64,000 nt of DNA from Bacillota bacterium (GCA_023443515.1 JAEZUC010000176.1:1-64000); one strand, 5' to 3'; shown: positions 1-8,960, counted from the stretch's first letter. Numbers and translations: made by a program. Notes: a model not told the origin generated them from the sequence alone.

Positions 1-75
1 CTTCTATTCCTTATTACATTGGGACTTAATATTCTTTCTCATTACATGGTTGAAAAATACAGGAAGGAATATTAA
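1..75 (+). CDS. pstC: PstC, phosphate ABC transporter permease (C-terminal end only)
   Basis: Only the last 24 codons lie in the window. They read as a hydrophobic helix followed by a short basic tail ending KYRKEY and a TAA stop. The stretch is open from base 1 in the frame that ends 23 bases before pstA. A permease tail of this form directly upstream of pstA is what a pstC-pstA pair looks like. The identity therefore rests mainly on context and the membrane-helix character. The gene is cut by the window edge, not damaged. Confidence 0.72.
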   Translation, partial: LLFLITLGLNILSHYMVEKYRKEY

Positions 76-98
76 AAGCATATATCGGAGGTAATTGT

Positions 99-953
99 AT
101 GAATCAGATTAAGTATAGGAAAATGAAAAATTCTATTTTTCACGGTATAATATTTTGTGTGACACTGATAGGTATAGTAGTGCTCATTATTCTGCTTGCC
201 GACATTTTCATCAGAGGCGTACCATATCTTACAAAACACTTTTTTACCAACTTTCCGTCCCGTTTTCCGCAAAAAGCAGGAATATTGCCGGGTATATACG
301 GAAGTATATACATTATACTTCTGACTATACTTATTGCAGTTCCTATAGGTTTGGGGACAGCAATATATTTGGAAGAATATGCTAAAAACAATCGTTTTAC
401 CAAATTTATAAAAATTAACATATCAAATCTGTCGGGGACCCCCTCAATTGTATATGGTTTACTTGGTCTTGCAGTTTTCGTAAGAACACTTGGGCTGGGG
501 AAAAGTGTTTTAGCGGGAGCTTTAACCATGTCCCTTGTTGTCTTACCTATAGTAATAGTTTCATCACAGGAAGCCATAAAAGCTGTACCGCAATATTTAA
601 GGCACGGTTCATATGCCCTTGGCGCTACAAAGTGGCAGACCATCAGAAAAATAGTTATACCTGCGGCACTCCCCGGAATATTTACAGGTGTCATACTATC
701 CGTATCAAGAGCATTAGGAGAGACTGCGCCACTTATTATGGTAGGGGCTGCAACGTTTGTGTCCAAACTGCCTGAAGGACTAAATTCAATATTTACAGCA
801 TTACCACTGCAAATATACTATTGGATGGGGCTTCCAAAAGAACAGTTTAAGGATTTGGCTGCTGCCGGTATTATAGTGCTTCTGGCAATTCTCTTGACAA
901 CAAATGCAATTGCAATCGTTCTGAGAAATAAATACCAAAAATCAATAGAATAA
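99..953 (+). CDS. pstA: PstA, phosphate ABC transporter permease
   Basis: The 284-residue inner-membrane permease is half of the PstC-PstA channel for high-affinity phosphate uptake. It has an N-terminal membrane helix at about residues 13-36 and several further hydrophobic segments. The binding-protein-dependent permease loop (EAIKAVPQYLRHGSYALGAT, then W and the IVIPAALPGI stretch, roughly residues 160-200) contacts the ATPase subunit PstB. A GGAGG sits just ahead of the ATG. It follows pstC closely. PstS is encoded downstream behind another gene, and pstB and phoU are not in the window. This order differs from the usual S-C-A-B. Confidence 0.93.
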   Translation: MNQIKYRKMKNSIFHGIIFCVTLIGIVVLIILLADIFIRGVPYLTKHFFTNFPSRFPQKAGILPGIYGSIYIILLTILIAVPIGLGTAIYLEEYAKNNRFTKFIKINISNLSGTPSIVYGLLGLAVFVRTLGLGKSVLAGALTMSLVVLPIVIVSSQEAIKAVPQYLRHGSYALGATKWQTIRKIVIPAALPGIFTGVILSVSRALGETAPLIMVGAATFVSKLPEGLNSIFTALPLQIYYWMGLPKEQFKDLAAAGIIVLLAILLTTNAIAIVLRNKYQKSIE

Positions 954-1007
954 TTGCTTCTAATGAATTATAATATTTAATAAAATATTTGTATTTTAGG
1001 AGAACAA

Positions 1008-1475
1008 ATGAGAAGAAAAGACAGACAAGTAACCGAATTAACTGAAATAATCCAAATTATAGAACGATGTGATGTATGCAGAATTGGTTTATCAGATGAT
1101 AATATACCATATATTGTACCTATGAATTTTGGTTACGAGGTTGTGGATGGCAATATTATTATATATCTGCATTGTGCAAATGAAGGAAGAAAGCTGGACA
1201 TATTAAAAAAGAACAATAATGTATGTTTTGAAATGGATTGTAAACATAGGCTGGTAACGGGGGCGAACGCATGCGATTATACAATGGATTTCGAAAGTGT
1301 CATAGGTGATGCTGTTGCCCATATAATAGTAAATAATGAAGATAAAATTCATGGTTTGAACCTTATAATGAAAAAATATACTCAAAAGGATGATTACACG
1401 TATGAAGAAAATCACCTAAAGGGTGTAACGGTTATAAAACTTGTTTCAACCGGATTTACTGCTAAAAGAAAATAG
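1008..1475 (+). CDS. Pyridoxamine 5'-phosphate oxidase family protein (NimA-like)
   Basis: The 155-residue protein has a flavin-binding split-barrel fold of the PPOX / 5-nitroimidazole reductase-like type. The start MRRKDRQVTE, the motif CRIGLSDDNIPYIVPMNFGY, and a later HCANEGRKLDIL segment are typical of small clostridial NimA-like proteins. These usually bind FMN or heme, but their substrate is rarely known. The start is backed by AGGAG nine bases upstream. It sits between pstA and pstS, is co-directional with them, and is followed by a hairpin terminator, so it probably ends the pstCA transcript. A role in phosphate metabolism is not implied by the sequence. Confidence 0.82.
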   Translation: MRRKDRQVTELTEIIQIIERCDVCRIGLSDDNIPYIVPMNFGYEVVDGNIIIYLHCANEGRKLDILKKNNNVCFEMDCKHRLVTGANACDYTMDFESVIGDAVAHIIVNNEDKIHGLNLIMKKYTQKDDYTYEENHLKGVTVIKLVSTGFTAKRK

Positions 1476-1496
1476 TGTTAACAGACACGTATGTTG

Positions 1497-1520
1497 CGGG
1501 CCTTTATAGGCTCGTTTTTT
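1497..1520 (+). terminator. Rho-independent terminator after the PPOX gene
   Basis: A 6-bp stem (CGGGCC with GGCTCG, one G-U pair) with a 6-base loop is followed directly by six T residues. It separates the pstC-pstA-PPOX transcript from pstS. Confidence 0.75.
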
Positions 1521-1523
1521 GTG

Positions 1524-1598
1524 TTAACATATCTTAATAATGAATTAACCATTAATTAACCAAATCCCAATATGGACTTTAAAATAGCATAATATAAT
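1524..1598 (+). promoter_or_regulatory. PhoP-box-like repeats and promoter of pstS
   Basis: Four copies of a TTAAC/TTAAT hexamer occur in tandem: TTAACA at 1524, TTAATA at 1534, TTAACC at 1545 and TTAACC at 1556. The period of 10-11 bases puts them on one face of the helix. This is the layout of PhoP boxes in Bacillus (TT(A/T)A(C/T)A repeats with about 5 bp between). A TATAAT at 1593-1598 lies about 30 bp downstream and has no good -35, as expected for an activator-dependent promoter. Phosphate-starvation control is inferred from known PhoP sites, not shown. Confidence 0.65.
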
Positions 1599-1663
1599 TT
1601 AATCATAATAAATTCCAGTTAATTGTGAAAAACTAAGTAGGATATAATTTGGGAGGTATAAAA

Positions 1664-2605
1664 ATGGTTAAATTAGTAAATATGAAAAAAGTGGTTTCGC
1701 TATTGTTAGGGGTTGCCCTAACCGTATCATTAACCGCCTGCGGGGGTAACTCTAAAAATAACAAAGATGGAAACACCAATTTAAGCGGGAAGATAGTTAT
1801 AGACGGATCAAGTACCGTTTATCCGGTAACATCAGCAGTTGCTGAAGAATTTCAAATCGAGCAGCCTGAGGTTGAGGTATCGGTAGCCATGTCAGGAACG
1901 GGTGGCGGAATGAAAAAGTTCACAGCAGGTGAAATAGACATATGCAATGCTTCCAGAAAAATAAAGGCGGAGGAGGCAGAGACTGCAAAAGCAAAAGGTA
2001 TCGAATTTGTAGAGTTTGAAATTGCATATGACGGAGTCTCTGTTGTTGTCAATAAAAATAACACCTGGGCTCATTCAATCACAGTTGATGAACTGAATAA
2101 AATCTGGGGTGAGGATAGTAAGGTAAAGACGTGGAAAGAAGTAAATCCTTCATGGCCGGATGAGCCTATAAAGTTATATGGACCGGGTACGGATTCAGGT
2201 ACATTTGAATTCTTTACAGAAATGATAAATAAAAAGGCAAAAGCATCAAGAACCGACTATACACCAAGTGAGGATGACAATGTTCTGGTTCAGGGGATTG
2301 CTGGAGATAAAGATGCAATGGGGTATTTCGGGTTTGCCTACTATGAAGAAAATCAGGATTTGTTAAAAGTACTCAAAATTGATTCGGGAAAGGGACCTGT
2401 TGAACCAACGGAAAAAACCATTAAAGATAAGACCTACAGTCCGTTGTCAAGACCAATGTATATGTATGTAAACAAAGCAAAGCTTAAAGAATCTCCGGTT
2501 AAGGACTTTATAGAATTTTATCTCGATAATGCTGAATATTTAGCTGAAGAAGTAGGATATATACCTCTCGAAAATTATGATATAGAAAAAGCCAAAATTA
2601 AATAA
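1664..2605 (+). CDS. pstS: PstS, phosphate-binding lipoprotein
   Basis: The 313-residue extracytoplasmic phosphate-binding protein feeds PstCAB. A lipoprotein signal peptide ends in the lipobox LTAC. The mature part contains the phosphate-binding DGSSTVYPVTSAVAEEF segment, SGTGGGMKKFTAGEIDICNASR, and the GPGTDSGTFEFF loop, all typical of PstS. The ATG at 1664 is seven bases after GGGAGG, so the in-frame TTG at 1649 is too early. It is transcribed from its own PhoP-box-like promoter and closed by a strong terminator, which would let it be made in excess over the permease. Confidence 0.95.
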   Translation: MVKLVNMKKVVSLLLGVALTVSLTACGGNSKNNKDGNTNLSGKIVIDGSSTVYPVTSAVAEEFQIEQPEVEVSVAMSGTGGGMKKFTAGEIDICNASRKIKAEEAETAKAKGIEFVEFEIAYDGVSVVVNKNNTWAHSITVDELNKIWGEDSKVKTWKEVNPSWPDEPIKLYGPGTDSGTFEFFTEMINKKAKASRTDYTPSEDDNVLVQGIAGDKDAMGYFGFAYYEENQDLLKVLKIDSGKGPVEPTEKTIKDKTYSPLSRPMYMYVNKAKLKESPVKDFIEFYLDNAEYLAEEVGYIPLENYDIEKAKIK

Positions 2606-2617
2606 GAATCAATTAAT

Positions 2618-2655
2618 ATAAAACGAGGCACTTTCAATTAAGCGCCTCGTTTTAT
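2618..2655 (+). terminator. Bidirectional terminator between pstS and cheW
   Basis: AAAACGAGGC pairs with GCCTCGTTTT around a loop of about 13 bases. The A-rich 5' arm and T-rich 3' arm let it work on both strands, serving pstS and the convergent cheW. Confidence 0.8.
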
Positions 2656-2662
2656 ATTAGAA

Positions 2663-2696
2663 TACCCGGCTGACAATGTCAAACCGGGTACTTTTT
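2663..2696 (+). terminator. Second hairpin terminator downstream of pstS
   Basis: TACCCGG and CCGGGTA form a 7-bp stem with a 14-base loop, followed by CTTTTT. It lies between the first terminator and the 3' end of cheW and probably acts as a back-up. Confidence 0.6.
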
Positions 2697-2702
2697 ACTA
2701 TA

Positions 2703-3122
2703 TTATTTAACTTCAAACAATTTTTCAAGATCAAGAATAAGTACTATACGACCGTCTCTTTCAATAACGCCACTAAAAAATTTGCCGGAAATACCGGATA
2801 TAAGTTCAGGAGCGGGCTTTACTTCGGAATCTTCTGCACTGAAAATCTCCATTACCTCATCAACCAGAAGTCCAACGTTTGATTGATGATTCAATATGAT
2901 AATTCTTGTATTGTCATCAGACTCTTTAGGCGAATATCCAAATTTCTTTCTTAAATTAAAAACCGTATGAACCTTTCCTCTTAAATTAATCAATCCATCA
3001 ATATACTCTGGTGTATCAGGAACTTTGTAAATATCCGTAATTCTTTCAATTATATTTACGTTGTTTATACTAATAGCAAATACTTCATTGTTTATCTTAA
3101 ATAAAACCAATTGCGTAGACAT
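2703..3122 (-). CDS. cheW: CheW-type chemotaxis coupling protein
   Basis: The 139-residue protein is a single CheW domain. CheW docks the CheA kinase to chemoreceptors at the cell membrane. Visible family features are QLVLFKINNEVFAISINNV, the YIDGLINLRGKVHTVFNLR strand-turn and LLVDEVMEIF. The start at 3122 follows GGGGGAGGT, and 22 in-frame codons upstream have no ribosome site. No cheA, cheY or receptor gene is nearby, and the flagellar operon begins 46 kb away, so this is a stand-alone coupling gene, perhaps a second CheW paralogue. Confidence 0.88.
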   Translation of the reverse strand: MSTQLVLFKINNEVFAISINNVNIIERITDIYKVPDTPEYIDGLINLRGKVHTVFNLRKKFGYSPKESDDNTRIIILNHQSNVGLLVDEVMEIFSAEDSEVKPAPELISGISGKFFSGVIERDGRIVLILDLEKLFEVK

Positions 3123-3191
3123 TTTACAATTACCTCCCCCAAAAAGTTCTTGTACATACATTATATCAGTAATAGCAAAATTCGGCAATCG

Positions 3192-4394
3192 TTAACTCCT
3201 GTAACTTCCGTTTATCTTCACATAATCATATGAAAAATCACAAGTCCATATCCTGTCTGAAACATTTCCTTTTTTAAGATTTATTTTAATAACAATTTCT
3301 TTCTTCTTGAGTATTTCTTTTGCAGCAGCTTCATCAAAGTTAGCGGCTGTTCCATTTCTACAAACAAGGATATCTCCTACATATATATCTGTAAGATTAG
3401 GGTCAAAAGAAGCACCTGAATATCCTACAGCCGTAAAAATTCTTCCCCAATTGGCATCTTCACCGAATATAGCTGTTTTTACCAAGGGAGATTTAGCGAC
3501 AGTACTTACAACCTTATACGCATCGCTTTCATCACCGGCACCGTCAACCTGAATTTCAACAAGCTTTGTAGCCCCTTCACCGTCTTTAGCTATTAGCCTT
3601 GCAAGATAAGTACAGACAAACATCATTGCATCAACAAATTTTGAATACTCATAGTCTTCCTTTACAATTGCATCATTATCTGCAAAACCATTAGCCAGTA
3701 CAAAAACAGAATCACAAACACTGGTGTCTCCGTCTACGGAAACTCTGTTAAAAGTCTTTTTTACACATTGTTTAAGGGCTTTATCAAGAAGGCTTCTTGA
3801 TATATTTGCATCTGTGGTGATTATACCTATCATAGTAGCCATGTTAGGATGAATCATTCCTGAACCCTTTGCAATCCCGCCAATACGAACGGTTTCACCT
3901 TGTAACTCAATATCGACGGCAATCTCCTTTGGCATCAGGTCGGTAGTCATTATAGCCTCTTCAGCATCTGATCCGCCCTGTGAGCTAAGAACATTAACGG
4001 CTGAACGTATACCCGATCTTACGGAAGGCATATTTAGCTTTGTACCTATTACACCGGTAGAGTTGACAAGAATATCCTGAGCATCGCACTGCAAAAGCTC
4101 GGCAGTTAACTCTGTCATTTCCTTTGCATCTTTGTAACCTGTTTCACCGACACAGGCATTAGCATTTCCACTATTAATTACGATTGCCCTCGCAAAACCA
4201 TTTTTAATATGTTCCATTGAAACCTGCAGAGAGTGCCCTTTAACAACATTGGTTGTAAATACGCCTGATGCAACGGCTGTATCCTCAGAACAAACGATTG
4301 CGAGATCCTTCCTGTTGTTTTTCTTTATGCCGCAGGCAACTCCTGCGGCTTTAAAGCCTTTGGGAGCAGTAACACCACCATCAATAATATTCAT
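3192..4394 (-). CDS. argJ: ArgJ, ornithine acetyltransferase / N-acetylglutamate synthase
   Basis: The 400-residue enzyme moves the acetyl group from N-acetylornithine to glutamate, the recycling step of arginine synthesis. It is made as a precursor that cleaves itself before the nucleophilic Thr of the HPNMATM motif, which is present after KGSGMI. NSTGVIGTKLNMP and the GEDANWGRIFTAVGYSG stretch near the C-terminus are also family hallmarks. The ATG at 4394 follows GGAGG by five bases; the upstream in-frame codon at 4406 overlaps that ribosome site. No other arg gene is adjacent. Acting on N-acetylornithine and acetyl-CoA both is possible but not decidable here. Confidence 0.95.
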   Translation of the reverse strand: MNIIDGGVTAPKGFKAAGVACGIKKNNRKDLAIVCSEDTAVASGVFTTNVVKGHSLQVSMEHIKNGFARAIVINSGNANACVGETGYKDAKEMTELTAELLQCDAQDILVNSTGVIGTKLNMPSVRSGIRSAVNVLSSQGGSDAEEAIMTTDLMPKEIAVDIELQGETVRIGGIAKGSGMIHPNMATMIGIITTDANISRSLLDKALKQCVKKTFNRVSVDGDTSVCDSVFVLANGFADNDAIVKEDYEYSKFVDAMMFVCTYLARLIAKDGEGATKLVEIQVDGAGDESDAYKVVSTVAKSPLVKTAIFGEDANWGRIFTAVGYSGASFDPNLTDIYVGDILVCRNGTAANFDEAAAKEILKKKEIVIKINLKKGNVSDRIWTCDFSYDYVKINGSYRS

Positions 4395-4534
4395 GTGAAC
4401 CTCCATATGCCTATTCAGGCTCTATTTAAATTTGAATACAAATAATAACATCTTTATTTTAAGTTGATTATACATAATTATGCAGAATGAATCAATTAAA
4501 TTTGGCATATATTCAATGTTAATTAAAAATATTA

Positions 4535-4543
4535 TGGTATAAT
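4535..4543 (+). promoter_or_regulatory. Extended -10 promoter upstream of the HAD phosphatase
   Basis: TGGTATAAT is a perfect -10 with the TG extension. No convincing -35 is seen 17 bp upstream. It sits 41 bases before the start codon and faces away from argJ. Confidence 0.5.
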
Positions 4544-4583
4544 AGTCCTACCTTAAATACATGAAATTTAATCGGAGGAGAAA

Positions 4584-5249
4584 ATGGAATACAAAGCTGT
4601 ACTATTTGATTTGGACGGGACACTGATAAATTCACTGGAGGATTTTGCTGAGAGTGCAAATGAAGCTTTAATAAACCATGGATTCAAAGCGCATCCTAAG
4701 GATGCATATAAAAAGTTTGTAGGAAACGGGGTACGAAACCTTATAAAAAATGCAGCTCCTGACGGAACAGATGACAGCATTATTGATAACATACTCTATG
4801 ATTACCACATAATATATAATAATAACTATGTAAACAAAACAAGAGTTTATGACGGCATATGTGAAATGCTGGAGAGTTTGAAAAAAGCAGGGATAAAAAT
4901 GGGGGTTTGTTCAAACAAACCTCACAAACCCACAAATGAGATAGTTGAAAAGTTACTTGGAACCAAGTACTTTGACGTAGTATTCGGCGAGCGGGAGGGA
5001 GTACCCCGTAAGCCACATCCGGCTTCATTGATAGAGGCGGCTCAAATACTTGGAGTAGCACCCGAGCAAACCATATATGTAGGAGATATCGGCGGTGATA
5101 TGGAGTCGGCAAATAGGGCGGGGATGCTGGCTGCCGGTGTTCTATGGGGGTTCCGAGACAAAGATGAATTAATAGAATGTGGTGGAAAGATACTGCTGGC
5201 TTCACCGTCTGAATTGGTTGACTTTGTAAATGGAGCTGACAAGGATTAA
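4584..5249 (+). CDS. HAD-family hydrolase, phosphoglycolate phosphatase-like
   Basis: The 221-residue HAD phosphatase has all four motifs: FDLDGTLINS with the nucleophilic Asp near the N-terminus, the CSNKPH segment (motif II), a Lys within GVPRKPHP (motif III), and VGDIGGDMESANRAGM (motif IV, Mg-binding Asp pair). An alpha-helical cap lies at about residues 15-85. The pattern fits Gph/PpaX-like enzymes acting on phosphoglycolate or pyrophosphate; the substrate cannot be read from sequence. The ATG is well placed behind CGGAGG. It is followed at once by the alaS T-box promoter. Confidence 0.88.
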   Translation: MEYKAVLFDLDGTLINSLEDFAESANEALINHGFKAHPKDAYKKFVGNGVRNLIKNAAPDGTDDSIIDNILYDYHIIYNNNYVNKTRVYDGICEMLESLKKAGIKMGVCSNKPHKPTNEIVEKLLGTKYFDVVFGEREGVPRKPHPASLIEAAQILGVAPEQTIYVGDIGGDMESANRAGMLAAGVLWGFRDKDELIECGGKILLASPSELVDFVNGADKD

Positions 5250-5263
5250 ATTTGATGCAATCC

Positions 5264-5293
5264 TTGACACTGGAATATAAGATTGTATATAAT
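5264..5293 (+). promoter_or_regulatory. Promoter of the alaS T-box transcript
   Basis: TTGACA at 5264 and TATAAT at 5288 are separated by 18 bp, a near-consensus housekeeping promoter. Transcription would start near 5300, at the 5' end of the T-box leader. Confidence 0.8.
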
Positions 5294-5299
5294 TTTAAC

Positions 5300-5536
5300 A
5301 AGAATGGCAATGAAGGAAAGAAGTAGTTTTATGTGTCTGACTAAAGAGAGAGAACGGTTGGTGTGAGTTCTTGCAGAGCATTTTATGAAGCAGTTTCCGG
5401 AGCTTCTGTCCGGTAAAAAGGATGGACGTACCCACGGCGTTATTGTGGAATAACTAAGAGCCCCCGTTTGGGGGAATTAGGGTGGTACCGCGTGAGATAT
5501 CTCTCGTCCCTTTATTTTTGGGATGGGAGTTTTTTA
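5300..5536 (+). ncRNA. T-box riboswitch (alanine) upstream of alaS
   Basis: The T-box sequence AGGGTGGTACCGCG at 5479-5492 is the conserved element that pairs with the uncharged tRNA 3' end. The terminator follows at 5501-5536 (10-bp stem, then a T run). In stem I, GGAAA (5315-5319) pairs with TTTCC (5394-5398). The AGTA bulge is on the 5' side (5322-5325), and GAA-GCA-G faces it on the 3' side. GCA at 5390-5392 is therefore the likely specifier, an alanine codon that matches the downstream gene. Uncharged tRNA-Ala would prevent termination. The region fills the 341-base gap before alaS. Confidence 0.93.
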
Positions 5537-5590
5537 TTTTAAAAAATTTTTAAAAATTGAAGACCAATATATTTGAAAGGACGAATATAA

Positions 5591-8230
5591 ATGCAAAAAC
5601 TAGGATTGAATGAATTAAGAGAACGTTATCTGAAGTTTTTTGAAAGCAAGGGACATTTAAGACTTGCAAGTGCACCTCTGGTTCCTAAAAATGACCCCAG
5701 CCTCTTGCTTATTAACTCTGGAATGGCACCATTAAAGCCTTTTTTTACCGGACAAGAGGAACCGCCCAGACGAAGAGTGACAACTTGCCAAAAGTGTATT
5801 AGAACTCCTGATATAGAGAATGTTGGTAAGACTGCTCGCCATGGTACTTATTTTGAAATGCTTGGCAATTTTTCTTTTGGAGATTATTTTAAAAATGAAG
5901 CTATTCCATGGGCGTGGGAATTTGTAACAGAGGACCTTAAAATGCCTGTTGACAGGTTATGGGTAACAATTTATGAGGACGATGATGAAGCTTTTGATAT
6001 ATGGCATAAGGTTGTAGGCTTACCTGCCGAAAGAATAGTTCGAATGGGTAAAAAGGACAATTTCTGGGAGCATGGTACAGGCCCTTGCGGTCCCTGTTCT
6101 GAAATATACTTTGACAGAGGGCCTGAAAAAGGCTGCGGAAGCCCTGATTGTAAGGTGGGTTGTGAGTGCGACCGTTACGTAGAATTCTGGAATAACGTTT
6201 TTACACAGTTCAACAGAGATGAACAGGGCAACTATACAAGACTTGCACACCCCAATATTGATACCGGAATGGGGCTTGAAAGACTTGCTTGTATTTCACA
6301 GGATGTTGACAATCTCTTTGAAGTTGACACTGTTTGGAATATCCTTGATTACATCTGTAAAACAGCAGGAGTTGAGTATAAAAAGTCTGAGAAAACAGAT
6401 GTATCCATCCGTGTAATCACAGACCACATCAGAAGTACAACAATGATGGTTTGCGATGGAGTTCTGCCCTCAAATGAAGGTAGAGGCTATGTTTTAAGAA
6501 GACTATTGAGAAGAGCTGCAAGACACGGCAGGCTTTTGGGTATAAATAAACCCTTCCTGTATGACGTAGCCATGGTTGTAATAAATGAATCGAAGGAAGC
6601 TTATCCGGAGCTTGCTGAAAAGGCTGACTACATTAAAAAGGTTATAAAAATAGAGGAAGAGAGATTTGAGGCAACAGTTGACCAGGGAATAGTTATTCTT
6701 AATGAATTTATAGATGGAATAAAAGCTGAAAAAAAGGAAGTGATTCCAGGGGAAATGGTTTTCAAACTCCACGATACCTATGGATTCCCACTTGACTTAA
6801 CCAGGGAAATTGCAGAAGAAAACGGTCTGGGAATAGACGAAGACGGTTTCAAAAAAGAAATGGATGCTCAGAGGAAGAAAGCAAGAGATGCACACAACAG
6901 CAAGGATACATCAGCGTGGTCTGACAGTGTTTTTGACAAACTCGACAAGAGTCAAAAAACCGATTTTGTGGGTTACGAAAATACAGTCTGCGAGTCTGTG
7001 ATATTGTATATAGTTAAGGACGGAGAAATCATTAATGCAGCTCAGGAAGGGGACGAAGTAACAGTTATTCTTGACAAGACTCCATTTTATGCTGAAATGG
7101 GTGGTCAGGTAGGAGATTCAGGAGTTCTGACTGCCAAGAATGGATTTATTAAGATTGAAAACTGCACAAAAACCGCGGATGGGAAATTCTTGCATACAGG
7201 GTTTGTAGAAACAGGTCTTGTTGAAACAGGCAGTACGGTTGATGCTGCAATAGATCAAAAAAGAAGAATTTCCATAAACAGAAACCATACAGTTACTCAC
7301 TTATTGCACAAAGCACTGAGAACTGTATTGGGAGACCACGTTCATCAGGCAGGTTCTCTTGTAGAACCAAACAAACTGAGATTTGACTTCAGCCATTTTT
7401 CAGCAATGACACCAGAAGAACTTAAAAAGGTTGAAGACATGACAAATGAAGCAATTCTCAACAGCATGGAAGTTGATGTAAGAGAAATGTCTATTGATGA
7501 AGCCAAAAAACTTGGAGCGATGGCATTGTTCGGTGAGAAATATGGTAATACCGTGAGAGTCGTAAAGGTAGAGGATTACAGCATCGAATTGTGCGGAGGT
7601 ACCCACCTTAAAAATACTGCTCAGGCCGGACTTGTTAAAATTCTCGGGGAAAGCGGCGTAGCGGCAGGTGTAAGGAGACTTGAGGCACTAACAGGAGAAG
7701 TGGCTATAAGATACTATACAGAGAGAGAAAACCTGCTGAATGAAGTGGCACAGGCTTTAAAGGCAACACCACAGGACAGCATTAAAAAAGTTGAAAGCCT
7801 TGGACAGGAACTTAAAAATGCAGAAAAGGAAATAGAACAGCTACGTAACAAACTGGTAAGTGGAGAAGCTGAAAGCGTACTTGCCAATGCTGTTGATATA
7901 AAAGGAGTAAAGGTAGTTACAGCACGTTTTGACACCATGGATATGGAGGGACTTAGAAATACCGGAGACATGCTGAAAAACAAGCTTGGTTCGGGTGTAG
8001 TAGTCCTTGGTTCAGGTTATGGTGAAAAGGTCAGCTTTGTTGTAACCGCCACAAAGGATGTTGTGGCAAAGGGAATCCATTCAGGGAATATCATAAAGGA
8101 AGTCGCAAAAACTGCCGGAGGAGGCGGTGGCGGACGTCCGGATATGGCACAGGCGGGTGGCAAGGATTTGACCAAGATAGATGAAGCTTTAAAGTCTGCT
8201 TTTTCTGTTGTAGAGGCGCAAATAAAATAA
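5591..8230 (+). CDS. alaS: AlaS, alanyl-tRNA synthetase
   Basis: The 879-residue class II synthetase charges tRNA-Ala. The aminoacylation domain holds the [20 protein letters not shown] and [16 protein letters not shown] stretches (motif 1-2 area). The editing domain has [11 protein letters not shown] and the Zn-binding CGGTH. The C-terminal DHHA1 domain ends with the glycine-rich [17 protein letters not shown]. The length is normal and no key motif is missing. The ATG at 5591 follows AAAGGA. It is under T-box control, and the HIT gene follows 32 bases later, probably by read-through. Confidence 0.98.
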   Translation: MQKLGLNELRERYLKFFESKGHLRLASAPLVPKNDPSLLLINSGMAPLKPFFTGQEEPPRRRVTTCQKCIRTPDIENVGKTARHGTYFEMLGNFSFGDYFKNEAIPWAWEFVTEDLKMPVDRLWVTIYEDDDEAFDIWHKVVGLPAERIVRMGKKDNFWEHGTGPCGPCSEIYFDRGPEKGCGSPDCKVGCECDRYVEFWNNVFTQFNRDEQGNYTRLAHPNIDTGMGLERLACISQDVDNLFEVDTVWNILDYICKTAGVEYKKSEKTDVSIRVITDHIRSTTMMVCDGVLPSNEGRGYVLRRLLRRAARHGRLLGINKPFLYDVAMVVINESKEAYPELAEKADYIKKVIKIEEERFEATVDQGIVILNEFIDGIKAEKKEVIPGEMVFKLHDTYGFPLDLTREIAEENGLGIDEDGFKKEMDAQRKKARDAHNSKDTSAWSDSVFDKLDKSQKTDFVGYENTVCESVILYIVKDGEIINAAQEGDEVTVILDKTPFYAEMGGQVGDSGVLTAKNGFIKIENCTKTADGKFLHTGFVETGLVETGSTVDAAIDQKRRISINRNHTVTHLLHKALRTVLGDHVHQAGSLVEPNKLRFDFSHFSAMTPEELKKVEDMTNEAILNSMEVDVREMSIDEAKKLGAMALFGEKYGNTVRVVKVEDYSIELCGGTHLKNTAQAGLVKILGESGVAAGVRRLEALTGEVAIRYYTERENLLNEVAQALKATPQDSIKKVESLGQELKNAEKEIEQLRNKLVSGEAESVLANAVDIKGVKVVTARFDTMDMEGLRNTGDMLKNKLGSGVVVLGSGYGEKVSFVVTATKDVVAKGIHSGNIIKEVAKTAGGGGGGRPDMAQAGGKDLTKIDEALKSAFSVVEAQIK

Positions 8231-8262
8231 CCAATAATTTAAAATAGTAAAGGAGTGATACT

Positions 8263-8607
8263 ATGAGCGATTGCATATTTTGCAAGATAATAAATGGCGA
8301 AATCCCTTCAAAGAAGGTTTATGAAACAGATAAAGTTTACGCTTTTCATGACATAAATCCTGAAGCACCGGTACATGTGCTGATAGTTCCTAAATTGCAT
8401 ATTGCTTCACATAATGAACTTTCTGCAGAAAATGTTGACGTAATGAAGGACATTCATCTGGCTGCCAATGAAATTGCTAAGAGTCTGGGTATTTCCGAGA
8501 GTGGATACAGATTGATAAACAATTGCGGAGCAGATGCAGGGCAAACAGTTTTTCATTTGCATTACCATTTAGTAGGAGGAACGGCAATGGGTTCCAAAAT
8601 ACTATAA
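8263..8607 (+). CDS. HIT family nucleotide-binding protein (HinT-like)
   Basis: The 114-residue HIT-domain protein is probably a purine nucleoside phosphoramidase of the HinT type. It begins CIFCKIINGEIPS, a typical HinT opening whose cysteines can bind zinc. It carries the catalytic histidine triad FHLHYHLVGG near the C-terminus. The ATG follows AAAGGAGTG. It lies 32 bases behind alaS in the same direction, and no terminator is seen between. HinT proteins hydrolyse aminoacyl-adenylates in vitro, so co-transcription with a tRNA synthetase is functionally sensible, though that link is inference. Confidence 0.92.
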   Translation: MSDCIFCKIINGEIPSKKVYETDKVYAFHDINPEAPVHVLIVPKLHIASHNELSAENVDVMKDIHLAANEIAKSLGISESGYRLINNCGADAGQTVFHLHYHLVGGTAMGSKIL

Positions 8608-8654
8608 GAATTATAAATAAGTCATTATTATTTGTATCTTTTATTAAATATATA

Positions 8655-8684
8655 TTGACACATTTTTGAAAATTAATATATAAT
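8655..8684 (+). promoter_or_regulatory. Strong promoter of rpsU
   Basis: TTGACA at 8655 and TATAAT at 8679 are both perfect hexamers 18 bp apart. The expected start near 8691 coincides with the 5' arm of the leader structure described next. Confidence 0.8.
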
Positions 8685-8690
8685 ATAGTG

Positions 8691-8755
8691 TGTGCTGTAT
8701 TTAGCTTAATTCCCTACAGTATGTGATAAGGTACTACGGCTTATTTCCCGGCACA
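8691..8755 (+). promoter_or_regulatory. Structured 5' leader of rpsU
   Basis: TGTGCTG (8691-8697) can pair with CGGCACA (8749-8755), closing a domain that contains a second helix, ATAAG (8726-8730) with CTTAT (8740-8744). The domain ends just upstream of the GGAGGGAGGG ribosome site. This looks like a ribosomal-protein autoregulatory leader, but I do not recognise it as a named family. Confidence 0.4.
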
Positions 8756-8783
8756 ATTGTTACCATCGGAGGGAGGGAAGTGT

Positions 8784-8960
8784 GTGTCTGAAGTAAGAGT
8801 TAAAGAGAATGAGTCTTTGGATAGTGCTCTCAAAAGGTTTAAGAGATCTTGTGCTAAATCAGGTGTTTTGGCTGAGGTTAGAAAGAGAGAACATTATGAG
8901 AAGCCTAGCGTAAAGAGAAAAAAGAAATCTGAAGCAGCAAGAAAAAGAAAATTTAAATAA
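8784..8960 (+). CDS. rpsU: Ribosomal protein bS21
   Basis: The 58-residue small-subunit protein helps in mRNA start-site selection. The sequence [18 protein letters not shown], then [20 protein letters not shown] and a very basic tail, is the standard bS21 form. The start is GTG at 8784, because bS21 begins (M)SEVRVKENE and GGAGGGAGGG lies just upstream. The longer frame from 8757 would begin inside the leader before the ribosome site. It forms the conserved rpsU-yqeY pair with the next gene. Confidence 0.96.
   Translation: MSEVRVKENESLDSALKRFKRSCAKSGVLAEVRKREHYEKPSVKRKKKSEAARKRKFK

Noticed and set aside
140..766. Long minus-strand reading frame opposite pstA
   Set aside because: It is a shadow of pstA. 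It has no family resemblance and no ribosome site.
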